Source: Streptomyces endocoffeicus | GTDB lineage: Bacteria; Actinomycetota; Actinomycetes; Streptomycetales; Streptomycetaceae | Assembly (NCBI RefSeq): GCF_016741935.1 | Contig: NZ_JAERRG010000002.1 | Span: forward strand, 496,001 to 560,000 | Length of the DNA stretch: 64,000 nucleotides | Direction of reading: 5' to 3' | Part shown: piece by piece, positions 8,923 through 17,591 of the stretch | Numbering within the stretch: position 1 is the stretch's first letter | How the letters are laid out: every line of letters starts with the position of its first letter | The notes under the pieces: generated by a model | The model's database searches: none | Seen by the model: only the letters and a program-made list of their open reading frames with translations | Told to the model about the DNA's origin: nothing | Position numbers and translations under genes: made by a program

Positions 8923-9180
8923 ATGGCACACAAGAAGGGCGCATCGTCCACTCGGAACGGTCGCGACTCCAACGCTCAGCGGCTCGGCGTCAAGCGCTTC
9001 GGCGGCCAGGTCGTCAACGCGGGTGAGATCCTGGTCCGCCAGCGCGGCACGCACTTCCACCCGGGCACGGGTGTCGGCCGCGGCGGCGATGACACGCTGT
9101 TCGCGCTGGCCGCCGGTGCGGTGCAGTTCGGCACCAGCCGTGGCCGCAAGGTCGTGAACATCGTTCCGGTCGCTGAGTAA
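8923..9180 (+). CDS. rpmA: 50S ribosomal protein L27
   Basis: An 85-residue ribosomal protein whose N-terminus reaches the peptidyl-transferase centre. Starts [19 protein letters not shown] without the N-terminal extension cleaved in Firmicutes. The motif [20 protein letters not shown] is present. ATG at 8923 follows GAGAAGAG. Cotranscribed with rplU; a strong hairpin lies between it and obg. Confidence 0.98.
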   Translation: MAHKKGASSTRNGRDSNAQRLGVKRFGGQVVNAGEILVRQRGTHFHPGTGVGRGGDDTLFALAAGAVQFGTSRGRKVVNIVPVAE

Positions 9181-9210
9181 TCAGCCCGGGGCGACATCGC
9201 ACAGCCTTTT

Positions 9211-9258
9211 CCGAGGGCGGACCGCTCTTCCCGTGACGGGAAGCGGGTCCGCCCTCGG
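9211..9258 (+). terminator. hairpin between rpmA and obg
   Basis: The outer arms CCGAGGGCGGACC (9211-9223) and its exact complement (9246-9258) pair over 13 bp. The inner arms CTTCCCG/CGGGAAG (9227-9233/9237-9243) extend the stem. It probably terminates or attenuates ribosomal-protein transcription before obg. Confidence 0.8.
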
Positions 9259-9322
9259 CGCGTTACGAGCGTGAGGCACATCAGAACATCCCCGAACCCG
9301 TATGTAACTGGAGGCACCCGTC

Positions 9323-10756
9323 ATGACCACCTTCGTGGACCGCGTCGAACTGCATGTCGCCGCGGGTAACGGAGGCCACGGCTGCGCCTCCGTGCACCGC
9401 GAGAAGTTCAAGCCGCTCGGGGGACCGGACGGCGGCAACGGCGGCCGGGGCGGCGATGTGATCCTGGTCGTGGACCAGTCCGTCACCACCCTGCTCGACT
9501 ACCACCACAGCCCTCACCGCAAGGCCACCAACGGCAAGCCCGGTGAGGGCGGCAACCGCTCCGGCAAGGACGGCACCGACCTGGTCCTGCCGGTCCCGGA
9601 CGGCACCGTCGTCCTCGACAAGCGGGGCAACGTCCTGGCCGATCTGATCGGGCAGGGCACCACCTACATCGCCGCCCAGGGCGGCCGCGGCGGCCTCGGC
9701 AACGCCGCGCTCGCCTCGGCCCGCCGCAAGGCCCCCGGCTTCGCGCTGCTGGGCGAGCCGGGGCACTCCGGGGACGTCATCCTGGAGCTCAAGACCGTCG
9801 CGGACGTGGCCCTCGTCGGCTACCCGAGCGCCGGCAAGTCCTCGCTGATCTCGGTGCTCTCGGCGGCCAAGCCGAAGATCGCCGACTATCCGTTCACCAC
9901 GCTGGTGCCCAACCTCGGTGTGGTCACGGCCGGTTCGACCGTCTACACCATCGCCGACGTCCCCGGCCTGATCCCCGGCGCCAGCCAGGGCAAGGGCCTC
10001 GGCCTGGAGTTCCTGCGCCATGTCGAGCGCTGCTCGGTGCTGGTGCACGTGCTGGACACCGCGGCGCTGGAGTCCGAGCGCGATCCGCTGACCGACCTCG
10101 ATGTCATCGAGGCGGAGCTGGCCCAGTACGGCGGTCTGGACGACCGGCCGCGGGTCGTCGTGCTCAACAAGGTCGACATCCCCGACGGCAAGGACCTCGC
10201 CGACATCATCCGGCCCGATCTGGAGGCCCGCGGCTACCAGGTCCTCGAGGCCTCGGCGGTCGCCCATCTCGGCCTCAGGGAGCTGTCCTTCGCCCTGGGG
10301 AAGATCGTCGCGGAGGCGCGGGAGGCGAAGCCGAAGGAGGAGGCGACCCGGATCGTCATCCGGCCGAAGGCCGTGGACGACGCGGGCTTCAGGGTCGTCG
10401 CCGAGGAGGGCTTCTACCGCGTACTGGGCGAGAAGCCCGAACGCTGGGTCCGCCAGACCGACTTCGCCAACGACGAGGCCGTGGGCTACCTGGCCGACCG
10501 CCTGGCGCGCCTCGGTGTCGAGGAGGAGCTGATGAAGGCGGGCGCCCACTCGGGCGACGAGGTCGTCATCGGCCCCGAGGACGACGCGGTCGTCTTCGAC
10601 TGGGAGCCGAGCCTCGCGACCGGCGCGGAGATGCTGGGCCGCCGTGGCGAGGACCATCGCTTCGACGCCCCGCGCCCGGCCGCGCAGCGGCGGCGCGACC
10701 GGGATGCCGAGCGGGACGAGGCGGACGAGGAGTTCGACACGTTCAAGCCGTTCTGA
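9323..10756 (+). CDS. obg: Obg family ribosome-assembly GTPase
   Basis: A 477-residue GTPase of 50S assembly; in Streptomyces Obg also influences aerial mycelium formation. Domain order: glycine-rich Obg fold (1-160), G domain with Walker [10 protein letters not shown] (about 166-174), [10 protein letters not shown] switch region and NKVD specificity motif, then a C-terminal OCT domain (about 345-425) and a charged tail ([15 protein letters not shown]). ATG at 9323 follows GGAGG at 9310. It lies after rplU-rpmA, the classic order. Confidence 0.97.
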   Translation: MTTFVDRVELHVAAGNGGHGCASVHREKFKPLGGPDGGNGGRGGDVILVVDQSVTTLLDYHHSPHRKATNGKPGEGGNRSGKDGTDLVLPVPDGTVVLDKRGNVLADLIGQGTTYIAAQGGRGGLGNAALASARRKAPGFALLGEPGHSGDVILELKTVADVALVGYPSAGKSSLISVLSAAKPKIADYPFTTLVPNLGVVTAGSTVYTIADVPGLIPGASQGKGLGLEFLRHVERCSVLVHVLDTAALESERDPLTDLDVIEAELAQYGGLDDRPRVVVLNKVDIPDGKDLADIIRPDLEARGYQVLEASAVAHLGLRELSFALGKIVAEAREAKPKEEATRIVIRPKAVDDAGFRVVAEEGFYRVLGEKPERWVRQTDFANDEAVGYLADRLARLGVEEELMKAGAHSGDEVVIGPEDDAVVFDWEPSLATGAEMLGRRGEDHRFDAPRPAAQRRRDRDAERDEADEEFDTFKPF

Positions 10757-10855
10757 GCGCCGCACGGCCGTAGCGGGCGTCTGGGGGCGGTGCGTGTCTG
10801 CTCCGGGGCCCGTGCGCGGGCTCTGAGCGGGCTTCTCGGCGCCGTCCGGCGGGTG

Positions 10856-10901
10856 GCATGACGAAGGGCCCGGGAGGGATCTCCCGGGCCCTTCGTCATG
10901 C
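10856..10901. terminator. bidirectional terminator, 21-bp perfect stem
   Basis: Arms 10856-10876 and 10881-10901 are exact inverted complements around a 4-nt GGAT loop. It sits between the convergent obg and TagF-like genes and should stop transcription from both. Confidence 0.9.
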
Positions 10902-10936
10902 TGTCGGTGCCCGCCGTCGGCTCGGACCGTCGGAGG

Positions 10937-13024
10937 TCAGACCGTCGCGGTCTCCTCCGGCTCCGCCGAGCCGGACTCCAGCTCCATCTCCTCCGCCGCG
11001 TCCCGGGCCTCGCGCTGCGAGGGGATCTCGTCGGTGAGCCGGGTGGCCATCCGGGCCCGGCGCTCGTCGGCCTCGCGGCACAGGTCCTGCGTGGCCTGGT
11101 CGAAGCGCACCAGCGACGGCGGGTCGGACGGGCCGAGCAGATGCACCTTCAGCTCGGCGCGGGCGCTCGCGAGGGTGTCCTTCTCGGGGTCGCGGACCGC
11201 TTCCAGCAGTCCGGTCACGCCCACGGCCTCCGGCGTGAGGATCGTGGCGGCGCGCACCGTCGGGAAGCCCGCCCGGAACTCCTCCTCCGTCATCCCGCTG
11301 GTGTTCGCCACGGCGTACGGCTTCTCGCTCGTCAGGTAGTCCGAGACCACGCTGGAGACATCGCTGATCAGCACGTCGGCCTGGTTGAAGCAGGTGAAGA
11401 TCGCCGGACGCGGACCGGTGATGATCTGGTGCTCCCAGACCGGCAGCGAGGCCCAGTAGGCGCTCTCCCAGGCGGCGGTGGCCGCGGCGACGGCCGCCGC
11501 GCGGCCGCCGTCCGGGGCCCCCTGGAGCTTCATGCGCTCGGTCTCGTCCGCGCTGGGGCGGAAGGCGGTGCTGGTCAGCTGGTTGAGCTCATCGGCGCAC
11601 CGGGCCAGCTCGGCGGCGGCCTCCGCGCCGGGGCGGTCGCCGGTGCGCTTGGTGTTCGCCTCGGCGATCATCACCCTGATGCGGTCGTTGGCACGGCCCG
11701 CGCGGGGGTCCACGGAACCGGTCATCGGGTGCGGCTTGTACAGCAGGCGCACCTTGGGGTCGGCGAGCAGCTCGCGGACGATGTTCTCACCGGCCAGGAT
11801 CACCGAGGTGTTGCCGGGGTTCCCGTCCCAGCCCTCCCAGGTCGGCGCGTACAGCACGGTCGTCAACTCACCGGTGGGCACGCCCGCGTAGGGGCGGATG
11901 GGGGCCAGCTGCGGCCGGCCGACCTCCACGACGTCCTTGTCCTCGACGCCGATGTCGGCGAGCTGGTAGCGCTCGCGCGCCGCCGGGCCGGCGACCCACA
12001 CCTCGTCGTACGCCTTGGCGTACGGGTTGCAGCTGGAGAGCTTGTCGCTCTCGCCGTGGTTGATGAACGCGTGCTTGATCGAGGGGATGCGCAGCACCTG
12101 CGAGGTCTTGCCGGAGTTCGCCGGGTGCAGCAGTACCTTGAGCGTCGAGTGCTCCAGCCGCATCAGATGCGCCACCTTGGGGAGGCAGACGATCGGCACG
12201 TCCGTCGCCTCCACCTTCTGCACCATGAACCGCTCACGGAGCACGATGATCGGCTTGCCGTCGAGCGCGGCGAGCGTGGAGAGCCACATGTTCGCCTGGT
12301 ACGCCGAGGAGTTGCCGCCGGAGAAGTACATGCCCACGGTCGGCTGGTAGTCGGCCAGCCACTGGTCCAGCCAGCGCAGGGCCGTGGCCTCGTTCGCCAC
12401 GCGCTTGCGCGGCAGCAGCCAGCCGGCCAGGTGGGCCGTGCCGCCGATGCCGATCAGCAGCGCGATCGTCAGGCCGACGCCGCCCCAGACGGCGTTCTTG
12501 GTGGCGGCGGTGATCAGCAGACCGGCGGTGGCCGGTGCGGCCAGCCGCAGCAGACGGCGCCCGTGCTGACGGGCGAACAGCCGCGGCGGGGCGTCGCTCA
12601 GGCGCAGCGCGGACGCGTCGATGTTGCGGGTGACGAACGGCAGCTGGCGGGTCCGGCGGACCAGGATGGCCGCCGCCTGGCAGGCGAAGTGCACCAGGTA
12701 GAAGAGCAGCAGCCCCACGGTCAGGGGCGCCTGCTCGTGCAGGGGGTTGATGCCCTCGATGCGCAGCAGCCCGACCATGATGAGCATGTCGCGGAACAGC
12801 TGGCGCACCGTGACGTCGAGGCGGATCTTCCCCAGCAGCGACAGCAGACCGGGCTGCTTGTGCTGCAGGAAGAGATCGAGCGCGAGACCGCACGCCGAGG
12901 CGGCGATGAAAAGCGGTACGTTCGGAAGCACGGCGCCGACGAGCTGTGTGGCGAAGAACACGAGCATCGCGAGCAGCGCCGTCAGCTGTACGACCCGGCG
13001 TGGGGCGATTCCGGCAGAGGGCAC
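10937..13024 (-). CDS. membrane protein with TagF-like (CDP-glycerol glycerophosphotransferase) domain
   Basis: 695 residues. The N-terminal about 230 residues contain several hydrophobic segments (e.g. LTALLAMLVFFATQLVGAV and TVGLLLFYLVHFAC). The rest resembles polyglycerol-phosphate transferases of teichoic-acid synthesis: FINHGESDK, then YKPHPMTG, then SDVSSVVSDYLTSEKPYAV, matching the family's histidine and TD/SD-S-S-x-x-x-DY motifs. Likely acts at the inner membrane on an envelope polymer; the substrate is unproven. Start: GTG 13024 has AGGAG 8 nt upstream. The frame is open to 13279, but that extension is Pro/Arg-rich and has no ribosome site. Divergent from proB, convergent with obg. 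Confidence 0.75.
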   Translation of the reverse strand: MPSAGIAPRRVVQLTALLAMLVFFATQLVGAVLPNVPLFIAASACGLALDLFLQHKQPGLLSLLGKIRLDVTVRQLFRDMLIMVGLLRIEGINPLHEQAPLTVGLLLFYLVHFACQAAAILVRRTRQLPFVTRNIDASALRLSDAPPRLFARQHGRRLLRLAAPATAGLLITAATKNAVWGGVGLTIALLIGIGGTAHLAGWLLPRKRVANEATALRWLDQWLADYQPTVGMYFSGGNSSAYQANMWLSTLAALDGKPIIVLRERFMVQKVEATDVPIVCLPKVAHLMRLEHSTLKVLLHPANSGKTSQVLRIPSIKHAFINHGESDKLSSCNPYAKAYDEVWVAGPAARERYQLADIGVEDKDVVEVGRPQLAPIRPYAGVPTGELTTVLYAPTWEGWDGNPGNTSVILAGENIVRELLADPKVRLLYKPHPMTGSVDPRAGRANDRIRVMIAEANTKRTGDRPGAEAAAELARCADELNQLTSTAFRPSADETERMKLQGAPDGGRAAAVAAATAAWESAYWASLPVWEHQIITGPRPAIFTCFNQADVLISDVSSVVSDYLTSEKPYAVANTSGMTEEEFRAGFPTVRAATILTPEAVGVTGLLEAVRDPEKDTLASARAELKVHLLGPSDPPSLVRFDQATQDLCREADERRARMATRLTDEIPSQREARDAAEEMELESGSAEPEETATV

Positions 13025-13326
13025 GGGGTGGGCTCCTGGCAGGAGGGCAACGGACTGGGGGGACCCCTGACCGTATGCCGACGCCCCGCCCGGTGACAAT
13101 CCGCGCCGGTGCCAACCGGTCGCAATCGGTGTCAAAGGGGCCCCGGAGAGTGGCCGCGGGGCACTTATGGCGGTGGGTGAGGCGGTGTGCGCGGGCGGTG
13201 TCCGGAGGCTGAAATGCCGAGGCGGGCGCGGCTCGTCTGTCGTAGATTGCCCCCTTGTCATGATGAGTGTGTAGGGCATGCGTTTCTTCGGGGCGTGTGG
13301 TGAGCGGGGACGAGCAAGGGAGCGGC
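13025..13326. other. divergent intergenic region, TagF-like gene / proB
   Basis: 302 bp that must contain promoters for both genes. No clear -10/-35 pair, operator or hairpin could be identified. Confidence 0.5.
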
Positions 13327-14541
13327 GTGGCGGAGCAGGACGGGTCGGCGGTACGGGACGAGGTGGCCGCCGCCCGCAGGATCGTGGTCAAGGTCGGCTC
13401 GTCCTCCCTCACCACCGCGGCGGGGGGCCTGGACGCGGACCGGGTGGACGCGCTGGTCGACGTGCTCGCCAAGGTGCTCGACGGCGACGGTAAGGGCGAC
13501 GGCGGCAGGGACGGCGACAGTAAGGGTGGCACGAACGGCAAGGGCGGCAAGGGGGGCACGAACGGCAAGGAGATAGTCCTGGTCTCCTCCGGCGCCATCG
13601 CCGCCGGACTGGCCCCGCTGGGCCTGGACCGGCGCCCCCGCGACCTCGCCCGCCAGCAGGCGGCCGCGAGCGTCGGACAGGGGCTCCTGGTGGCCCGCTA
13701 CACGGCCTCGTTCGCGCGCTACGGGCGCCGGGTCGGCCAGGTGCTGCTCACCACGGACGACACCAGCCGCCGCGCCCACTACCGCAACGCCACCCGCACC
13801 CTGGACCAGCTGCTGGCCATGGGCGCGCTGCCGATCGTCAACGAGAACGACACGGTGGCCACGGACGAGATCCGGTTCGGCGACAACGACCGGCTGGCGG
13901 CCCTGGTCGCCCATCTCGTCCGGGCGGATCTGCTGGTGCTGCTCTCCGATGTGGACGGCCTGTACGACGGGGATCCCAGGACCCCCGGCACCTCCCGGAT
14001 CGACGAGGTCCGGGGCCCTGAGGACCTGGACGGCGTCTCCATCGGCAGCGCGGGCCGCTCCGGGGTGGGCACCGGTGGCATGGTCACCAAGGTCGAGGCG
14101 GCCCGGATCGCCACCGCGGCCGGGGTCCCGGTGGTGCTCACCTCCGCCAGCCGGGCCGGGGACGCCCTGCTCGGCCGCCATACGGGCACGTTCTTCCACC
14201 GCACCGGCCGCCGCTCGGCGAACCGGCTGCTCTGGCTCGCCCACGCCTCCGCGCCACGTGGCGCCCTCACCCTGGACGACGGCGCGGTACGGGCCGTCGT
14301 GGAGCGCCGCACCTCCCTGCTGCCCGCCGGGATCGCGGCCGTGGAGGGCGAATTCACCGCCGGTGACCCGGTCGAGCTGAGGGACACCGAGGGCCGCCCG
14401 GTGGCCCGTGGGCTGGTCAACTTCGACGCCAAGGAGATTCCGCAGCTGATCGGCCGCTCGACCCGGGACCTGGCCCGTGAGCTCGGGCCGGCCTATGAAC
14501 GCGAGGTGGTCCACCGCGACGACCTCGTCGTCCTGGACTGA
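13327..14541 (+). CDS. proB: Glutamate 5-kinase with a Gly/Lys-rich insertion
   Basis: ATP:L-glutamate 5-phosphotransferase, first step of proline synthesis, cytoplasmic. The kinase domain has RIVVKVGSSSL, LVSSGAIAAGL, PIVNENDTVA and GTGGMVTKVEAA; a PUA domain occupies the last about 80 residues. Odd feature: residues about 53-81 are a low-complexity GDGKGDGG...GGTNGKGGKGGTNGK stretch inserted between the first helix and the strand EIVLVSSGA, where relatives have only a few residues. Start: GTG 13327 with AAGGGA 5-6 nt upstream (404 aa); GTG 13303 and an open frame from 13267 are alternatives. proA follows after one small gene. Confidence 0.95.
   Translation: MAEQDGSAVRDEVAAARRIVVKVGSSSLTTAAGGLDADRVDALVDVLAKVLDGDGKGDGGRDGDSKGGTNGKGGKGGTNGKEIVLVSSGAIAAGLAPLGLDRRPRDLARQQAAASVGQGLLVARYTASFARYGRRVGQVLLTTDDTSRRAHYRNATRTLDQLLAMGALPIVNENDTVATDEIRFGDNDRLAALVAHLVRADLLVLLSDVDGLYDGDPRTPGTSRIDEVRGPEDLDGVSIGSAGRSGVGTGGMVTKVEAARIATAAGVPVVLTSASRAGDALLGRHTGTFFHRTGRRSANRLLWLAHASAPRGALTLDDGAVRAVVERRTSLLPAGIAAVEGEFTAGDPVELRDTEGRPVARGLVNFDAKEIPQLIGRSTRDLARELGPAYEREVVHRDDLVVLD
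13483..13569 (+). repeat. low-complexity insertion inside proB
   Basis: About 87 bp of repeated GGC/AAG/GAC/ACG codons encoding Gly, Lys, Asp and Asn, including the repeated peptide GGTNGK. It is in frame, so the gene is not disrupted. Confidence 0.8.
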
Positions 14542-14869
14542 GCCGCTCCGACTGGGCCGCTCCGACTGGGGCGCTCCACTGAGCCGCTCCGACTGGGCCG
14601 CTCCGGCGGCACGGGCGCCCTGGCGGCGGGACCTCCCGGCGGGAGCCGGGGGAGAACCGAGCCGCCAGAAAATAACCCCCCTCCGAAAAACCTCAAAAGC
14701 GCCCCGCGGGCGGGCGTGGGCTGGTCAACTTTGTTCAACGGGGTCGCGCGGGGCAGCGCGCCGGCTGTGGGAGACGCGGCGGAGTCCGAGCGGAAGGCCG
14801 CGGCCATGGCACCGTCATGAGATGCTCCGCCCGCGCGTGAGCGGAGCAGCGAGTTACAGGAGGCCGCCG
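14542..14869. other. intergenic region between proB and the next gene, with 14-bp repeats
   Basis: 328 bp. The first 65 bp (14542-14606) are about 4.5 copies of a 14-bp unit GCCGCTCCGACTGG, one copy degenerate. The remainder has a short A-rich tract (14668-14700) but no recognisable gene, RNA or terminator. Confidence 0.7.
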
Positions 14870-15331
14870 GTGAGACGAGGGCGCCCGGGGGCGTCGCCCA
14901 GAGGGGCGGCGGAGCGCACCCTGACCAGTGTCGGAGCGGGCGACGCCGGGTCCGGCGACGCCGTGGCGCACGATGCCGGGCGTGGCGAGGCGTCCCGGCT
15001 GTGGCACATCACCCTCAGCGTCTCGGGGAGCGAGGCGCCGCTGCCGGAGGTCCGCAGGGCGCTCGAGCAGCTGGCCCATGACCATCCGTTCCTGCTGACC
15101 AGTCGCTATGCCAACGATCACGCCGAGATCCGCTACTGGGAAGAGGCCCGTGATCTGCACGACGCCGCGGCGGTCGCGCTGCGGCTGTGGGGCGAGCACC
15201 GGGCCTCGGCCAAGCTGCCGCCCTGGGAGATCGTGGGGCTCGAGGTCATCGACCGTGATACGTATCACCAGCGGGTCGCGGAGGGGTACGGGCCGCCACC
15301 GGCCTCCCCGGTGGGCGTGCATCCGTTCTGA
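14870..15331 (+). CDS. conserved hypothetical protein between proB and proA
   Basis: 153 residues of unknown function. The N-terminal 40 residues are low complexity; the core (from about 43) reads [23 protein letters not shown], then [29 protein letters not shown], ending near [20 protein letters not shown]. It looks like a compact alpha/beta cytosolic fold, with no membrane segment or metal motif. GTG 14870 is chosen because AGGAGG (14858-14863) lies 6 nt upstream; longer in-frame readings run back to 14477 inside proB. Its position between the two proline genes may indicate a link to them or may be coincidental. Confidence 0.75.
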   Translation: MRRGRPGASPRGAAERTLTSVGAGDAGSGDAVAHDAGRGEASRLWHITLSVSGSEAPLPEVRRALEQLAHDHPFLLTSRYANDHAEIRYWEEARDLHDAAAVALRLWGEHRASAKLPPWEIVGLEVIDRDTYHQRVAEGYGPPPASPVGVHPF

Positions 15332-15410
15332 GGGCGGATGTGCGACGCCGAGATATGAGAACGCCATCTCGAACTGCGGAATAGTGCGTGGATCTCCGCG
15401 CCCGGCTCAG

Positions 15411-15416
15411 TACGCT
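15411..15416 (+). promoter_or_regulatory. -10 box TACGCT of leaderless proA
   Basis: TACGCT ends exactly 6 nt before the proA ATG and there is no Shine-Dalgarno sequence, the geometry of a leaderless actinobacterial transcript. Confidence 0.6.
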
Positions 15417-15422
15417 TCGGGC

Positions 15423-16721
15423 ATGACCAGCGCACCCACGTCGCCGCTCACCGACCCCTGGCCGAAGTCCCCGGTCCTCCAGGCCGCCTACCGGGCCCAG
15501 GTCGCGGCCGCCGATCTCGCGCCACTGCCGCGCGCCGTCAAGGACGACGCGCTGCTCGCGATGGCCGACGCCCTGGAGGTGCGCACCAAGGAGATCGTGG
15601 AGGCCAACGCGGCCGATGTGGAGCGGGCCCGCGAGGCCGGCACCAGCGACGCCATCGTGGACCGGCTGACGCTCACCCCCGAGCGGGTGCGGGCCATCGC
15701 CTCCGACGTCCGCGACGTGATCGCGCTGCCCGACCCGGTCGGCGAGGTGGTGCGCGGCTCCACGCTGCCCAATGGCATCGACCTGCGCCAGGTGCGCGTT
15801 CCGCTCGGCGTCGTCGGGATCATCTACGAGGCCCGGCCGAATGTGACGGCGGACGCCGCGGCGCTCTGCCTGAAGTCGGGCAACGCGGTGCTGCTGCGTG
15901 GCTCCTCGTCGGCGTCCCACTCCAACGCCGCGCTGGTGAAGGTCCTGCGCGATGCCGTCGGCGGGGCGGGGCTGCCCGCGGACGCGGTGCAGCTGGTGCC
16001 GGGCGAGAGCCGGGAGTCGGTGCGCGAGCTGATGCGCGCCCGCGGCCTGGTGGACGTGCTGATCCCGCGCGGCGGCGCGTCCCTCATCCGTACGGTCGTC
16101 GAGGAGTCCACGGTTCCGGTCATCGAGACCGGCACCGGCAACTGCCATGTGTACGTGGACGCCGACGCCGACCTCGACATGGCGGTCGAGATCCTGGTGA
16201 ACTCCAAGGCCCAGCGGCCGAGCGTGTGCAACGCCGCGGAGACGCTGCTGGTGCACCAGGACATCGCCGCCCGGTTCCTGCCCCGCGCCCTGGACGCGCT
16301 GGCCGAGGCCGGGGTCACGGTCCACGCGGACGAGCGGGTCATGGCGTTCGCGGAGGGCTCCAAGGCCACCGTGGTCCCGGCGGTGATCGACGACTGGGAG
16401 ACCGAGTACCTCTCGTACGACATCGCGGCGGGCGTCGTGGACTCCCTGGAGGCCGCGGTGAGCCACATCCGCCTGTGGTCCTCCGGGCACACCGAGGCCA
16501 TCGTCACGACGTCCCAGCAGGCCGCCCGCCGCTTCACCCAGCTCGTGGACTCCACCACGGTCGCCGTGAACGTCTCCACGCGGTTCACCGACGGCGGGCA
16601 GTTCGGCTTCGGTGCCGAGATCGGCATCTCCACCCAGAAGCTGCACGCCCGGGGGCCCATGGCGCTGCCCGAGCTGACCTCGACGAAGTACATCGTCACC
16701 GGCGACGGCCACACCCGCTGA
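15423..16721 (+). CDS. proA: Gamma-glutamyl phosphate reductase
   Basis: NADPH-dependent reduction of glutamyl-5-phosphate to glutamate semialdehyde, second step of proline synthesis. 432 residues, aldehyde-dehydrogenase fold. Motifs: [32 protein letters not shown], and the catalytic Cys269 in [12 protein letters not shown]; the end [13 protein letters not shown] is typical. ATG 15423 begins [15 protein letters not shown]. The start lacks a ribosome site and follows a -10-like hexamer by 6 nt, so it is probably translated from a leaderless mRNA. It thus seems to have its own promoter despite lying downstream of proB. Confidence 0.97.
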   Translation: MTSAPTSPLTDPWPKSPVLQAAYRAQVAAADLAPLPRAVKDDALLAMADALEVRTKEIVEANAADVERAREAGTSDAIVDRLTLTPERVRAIASDVRDVIALPDPVGEVVRGSTLPNGIDLRQVRVPLGVVGIIYEARPNVTADAAALCLKSGNAVLLRGSSSASHSNAALVKVLRDAVGGAGLPADAVQLVPGESRESVRELMRARGLVDVLIPRGGASLIRTVVEESTVPVIETGTGNCHVYVDADADLDMAVEILVNSKAQRPSVCNAAETLLVHQDIAARFLPRALDALAEAGVTVHADERVMAFAEGSKATVVPAVIDDWETEYLSYDIAAGVVDSLEAAVSHIRLWSSGHTEAIVTTSQQAARRFTQLVDSTTVAVNVSTRFTDGGQFGFGAEIGISTQKLHARGPMALPELTSTKYIVTGDGHTR

Positions 16722-16815
16722 CTCACCCGTTCGGGGGATAGTCGATTTCCGGCGCCGCTGGGGTGGATCTTCCCCCGAATACCATTTCACCCTGCCCAAA
16801 TTGACCCGTCCGGTC

Positions 16816-16821
16816 TACTCT
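16816..16821 (+). promoter_or_regulatory. -10 box TACTCT of a leaderless gene
   Basis: TACTCT followed by 6 nt and GTG 16828, with no ribosome site. The same hexamer and spacing recur at 17580. Confidence 0.6.
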
Positions 16822-16827
16822 GAATGG

Positions 16828-17454
16828 GTGCCGGACGACGTGGGGGGCAAGCCGTTCCCGGACGGCGACGAGCCCGACGACCGCAGCCACGGCGAGACGA
16901 ACGACGAGTTCGCCGCCGTGGTCTTCGACGAGGACTTCGTACGGTCGGCCCCGATCCATGAGCCCACCGCCATCGAGCGGATGCTGGCCGCCGCCGAGGC
17001 CCGTGCCGAGGCCGAGGCGTCCCGGCGCCGCAGGGCCGGTGTCCCGCCCGAGGACGAGCTCTTCGAGGACGGGTACGGCGCGGAGACCGACTTCTACGGC
17101 GCGGACGACCCCGACGGGCGCTTCGGCCCGGGACGGGACGGGGACGACGCCTACGGCCCTTATGGGCGTTACGGCAGCGCGGGGCGCCCTTACCGCGGCC
17201 ATGCCCGCTGGCACCGCCCGGTGGCCTGGCTGCTGGCCATCCTGATGGGCATCGGGGTGGTCGCCCTGGCCTTCACGGCGGTCTACCGGGGCGCCTCGGG
17301 CAACCGCCAGGACCCCGCCCCGCCGCCCGCCACCAGCGGTGTCGACGGCTCGCCCGCGGGGCAGCCGCGCCTGGAACCCTCGGGCTCGGAGTCGGCCCCG
17401 GAGCCGACCGGGGCCAAGGGCTCGACCGCCTCCGCCGTACCGCCGTCGCGGTGA
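16828..17454 (+). CDS. single-pass membrane protein with FDEDFVR motif (unknown function)
   Basis: 208 residues. Cytoplasmic-side N-terminus rich in Asp/Glu/Gly, with the motif AAVVFDEDFVRSAPIHEPTA and a coiled Ala/Glu stretch. One transmembrane helix (WLLAILMGIGVVALAFTAV, about residues 132-152) is followed by a short Pro/Ser-rich outside tail. The next gene has the matching motif RSVVFDESFVRAARLQEFSA, so the two are likely paralogues or interacting partners. Start: GTG 16828 (VPDDVGGKPF) fits the leaderless promoter; the frame is open from a TTG at 16801. The function is unknown. Confidence 0.7.
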   Translation: MPDDVGGKPFPDGDEPDDRSHGETNDEFAAVVFDEDFVRSAPIHEPTAIERMLAAAEARAEAEASRRRRAGVPPEDELFEDGYGAETDFYGADDPDGRFGPGRDGDDAYGPYGRYGSAGRPYRGHARWHRPVAWLLAILMGIGVVALAFTAVYRGASGNRQDPAPPPATSGVDGSPAGQPRLEPSGSESAPEPTGAKGSTASAVPPSR

Positions 17455-17472
17455 CGTCCGCACATGTCCCCG

Positions 17473-17507
17473 GCACGTCGCGGCGTGTCCCTAGCACGTC
17501 GCGGCGT
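17473..17507. repeat. direct repeat GCACGTCGCGGCGT x2
   Basis: Two exact 14-bp copies at 17473 and 17494 (21-bp period), 18 bp after the stop of the preceding gene. Confidence 0.75.
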
Positions 17508-17579
17508 ATGGGGCGTTTCCTCCGCACTCGCCTCCCAAGTTGTGGAGTACCACCGCGTTTACCGTCGCCCCTGGCGACC

Positions 17580-17585
17580 TACTCT
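17580..17585 (+). promoter_or_regulatory. -10 box TACTCT of a leaderless gene
   Basis: TACTCT, 6 nt, then ATG 17592. The GAGG at 17587 is only 1 nt from the ATG, too close for ribosome binding. Confidence 0.6.
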
Positions 17586-17591
17586 TGAGGT

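Noticed and set aside
16801..16806. TTGACC as start codon or -35 for the gene at 16828
   Set aside because: The spacer to TACTCT is only 9 bp, too short for a -35, and a TTG start there lacks a ribosome site. GTG 16828 with the leaderless geometry is better.
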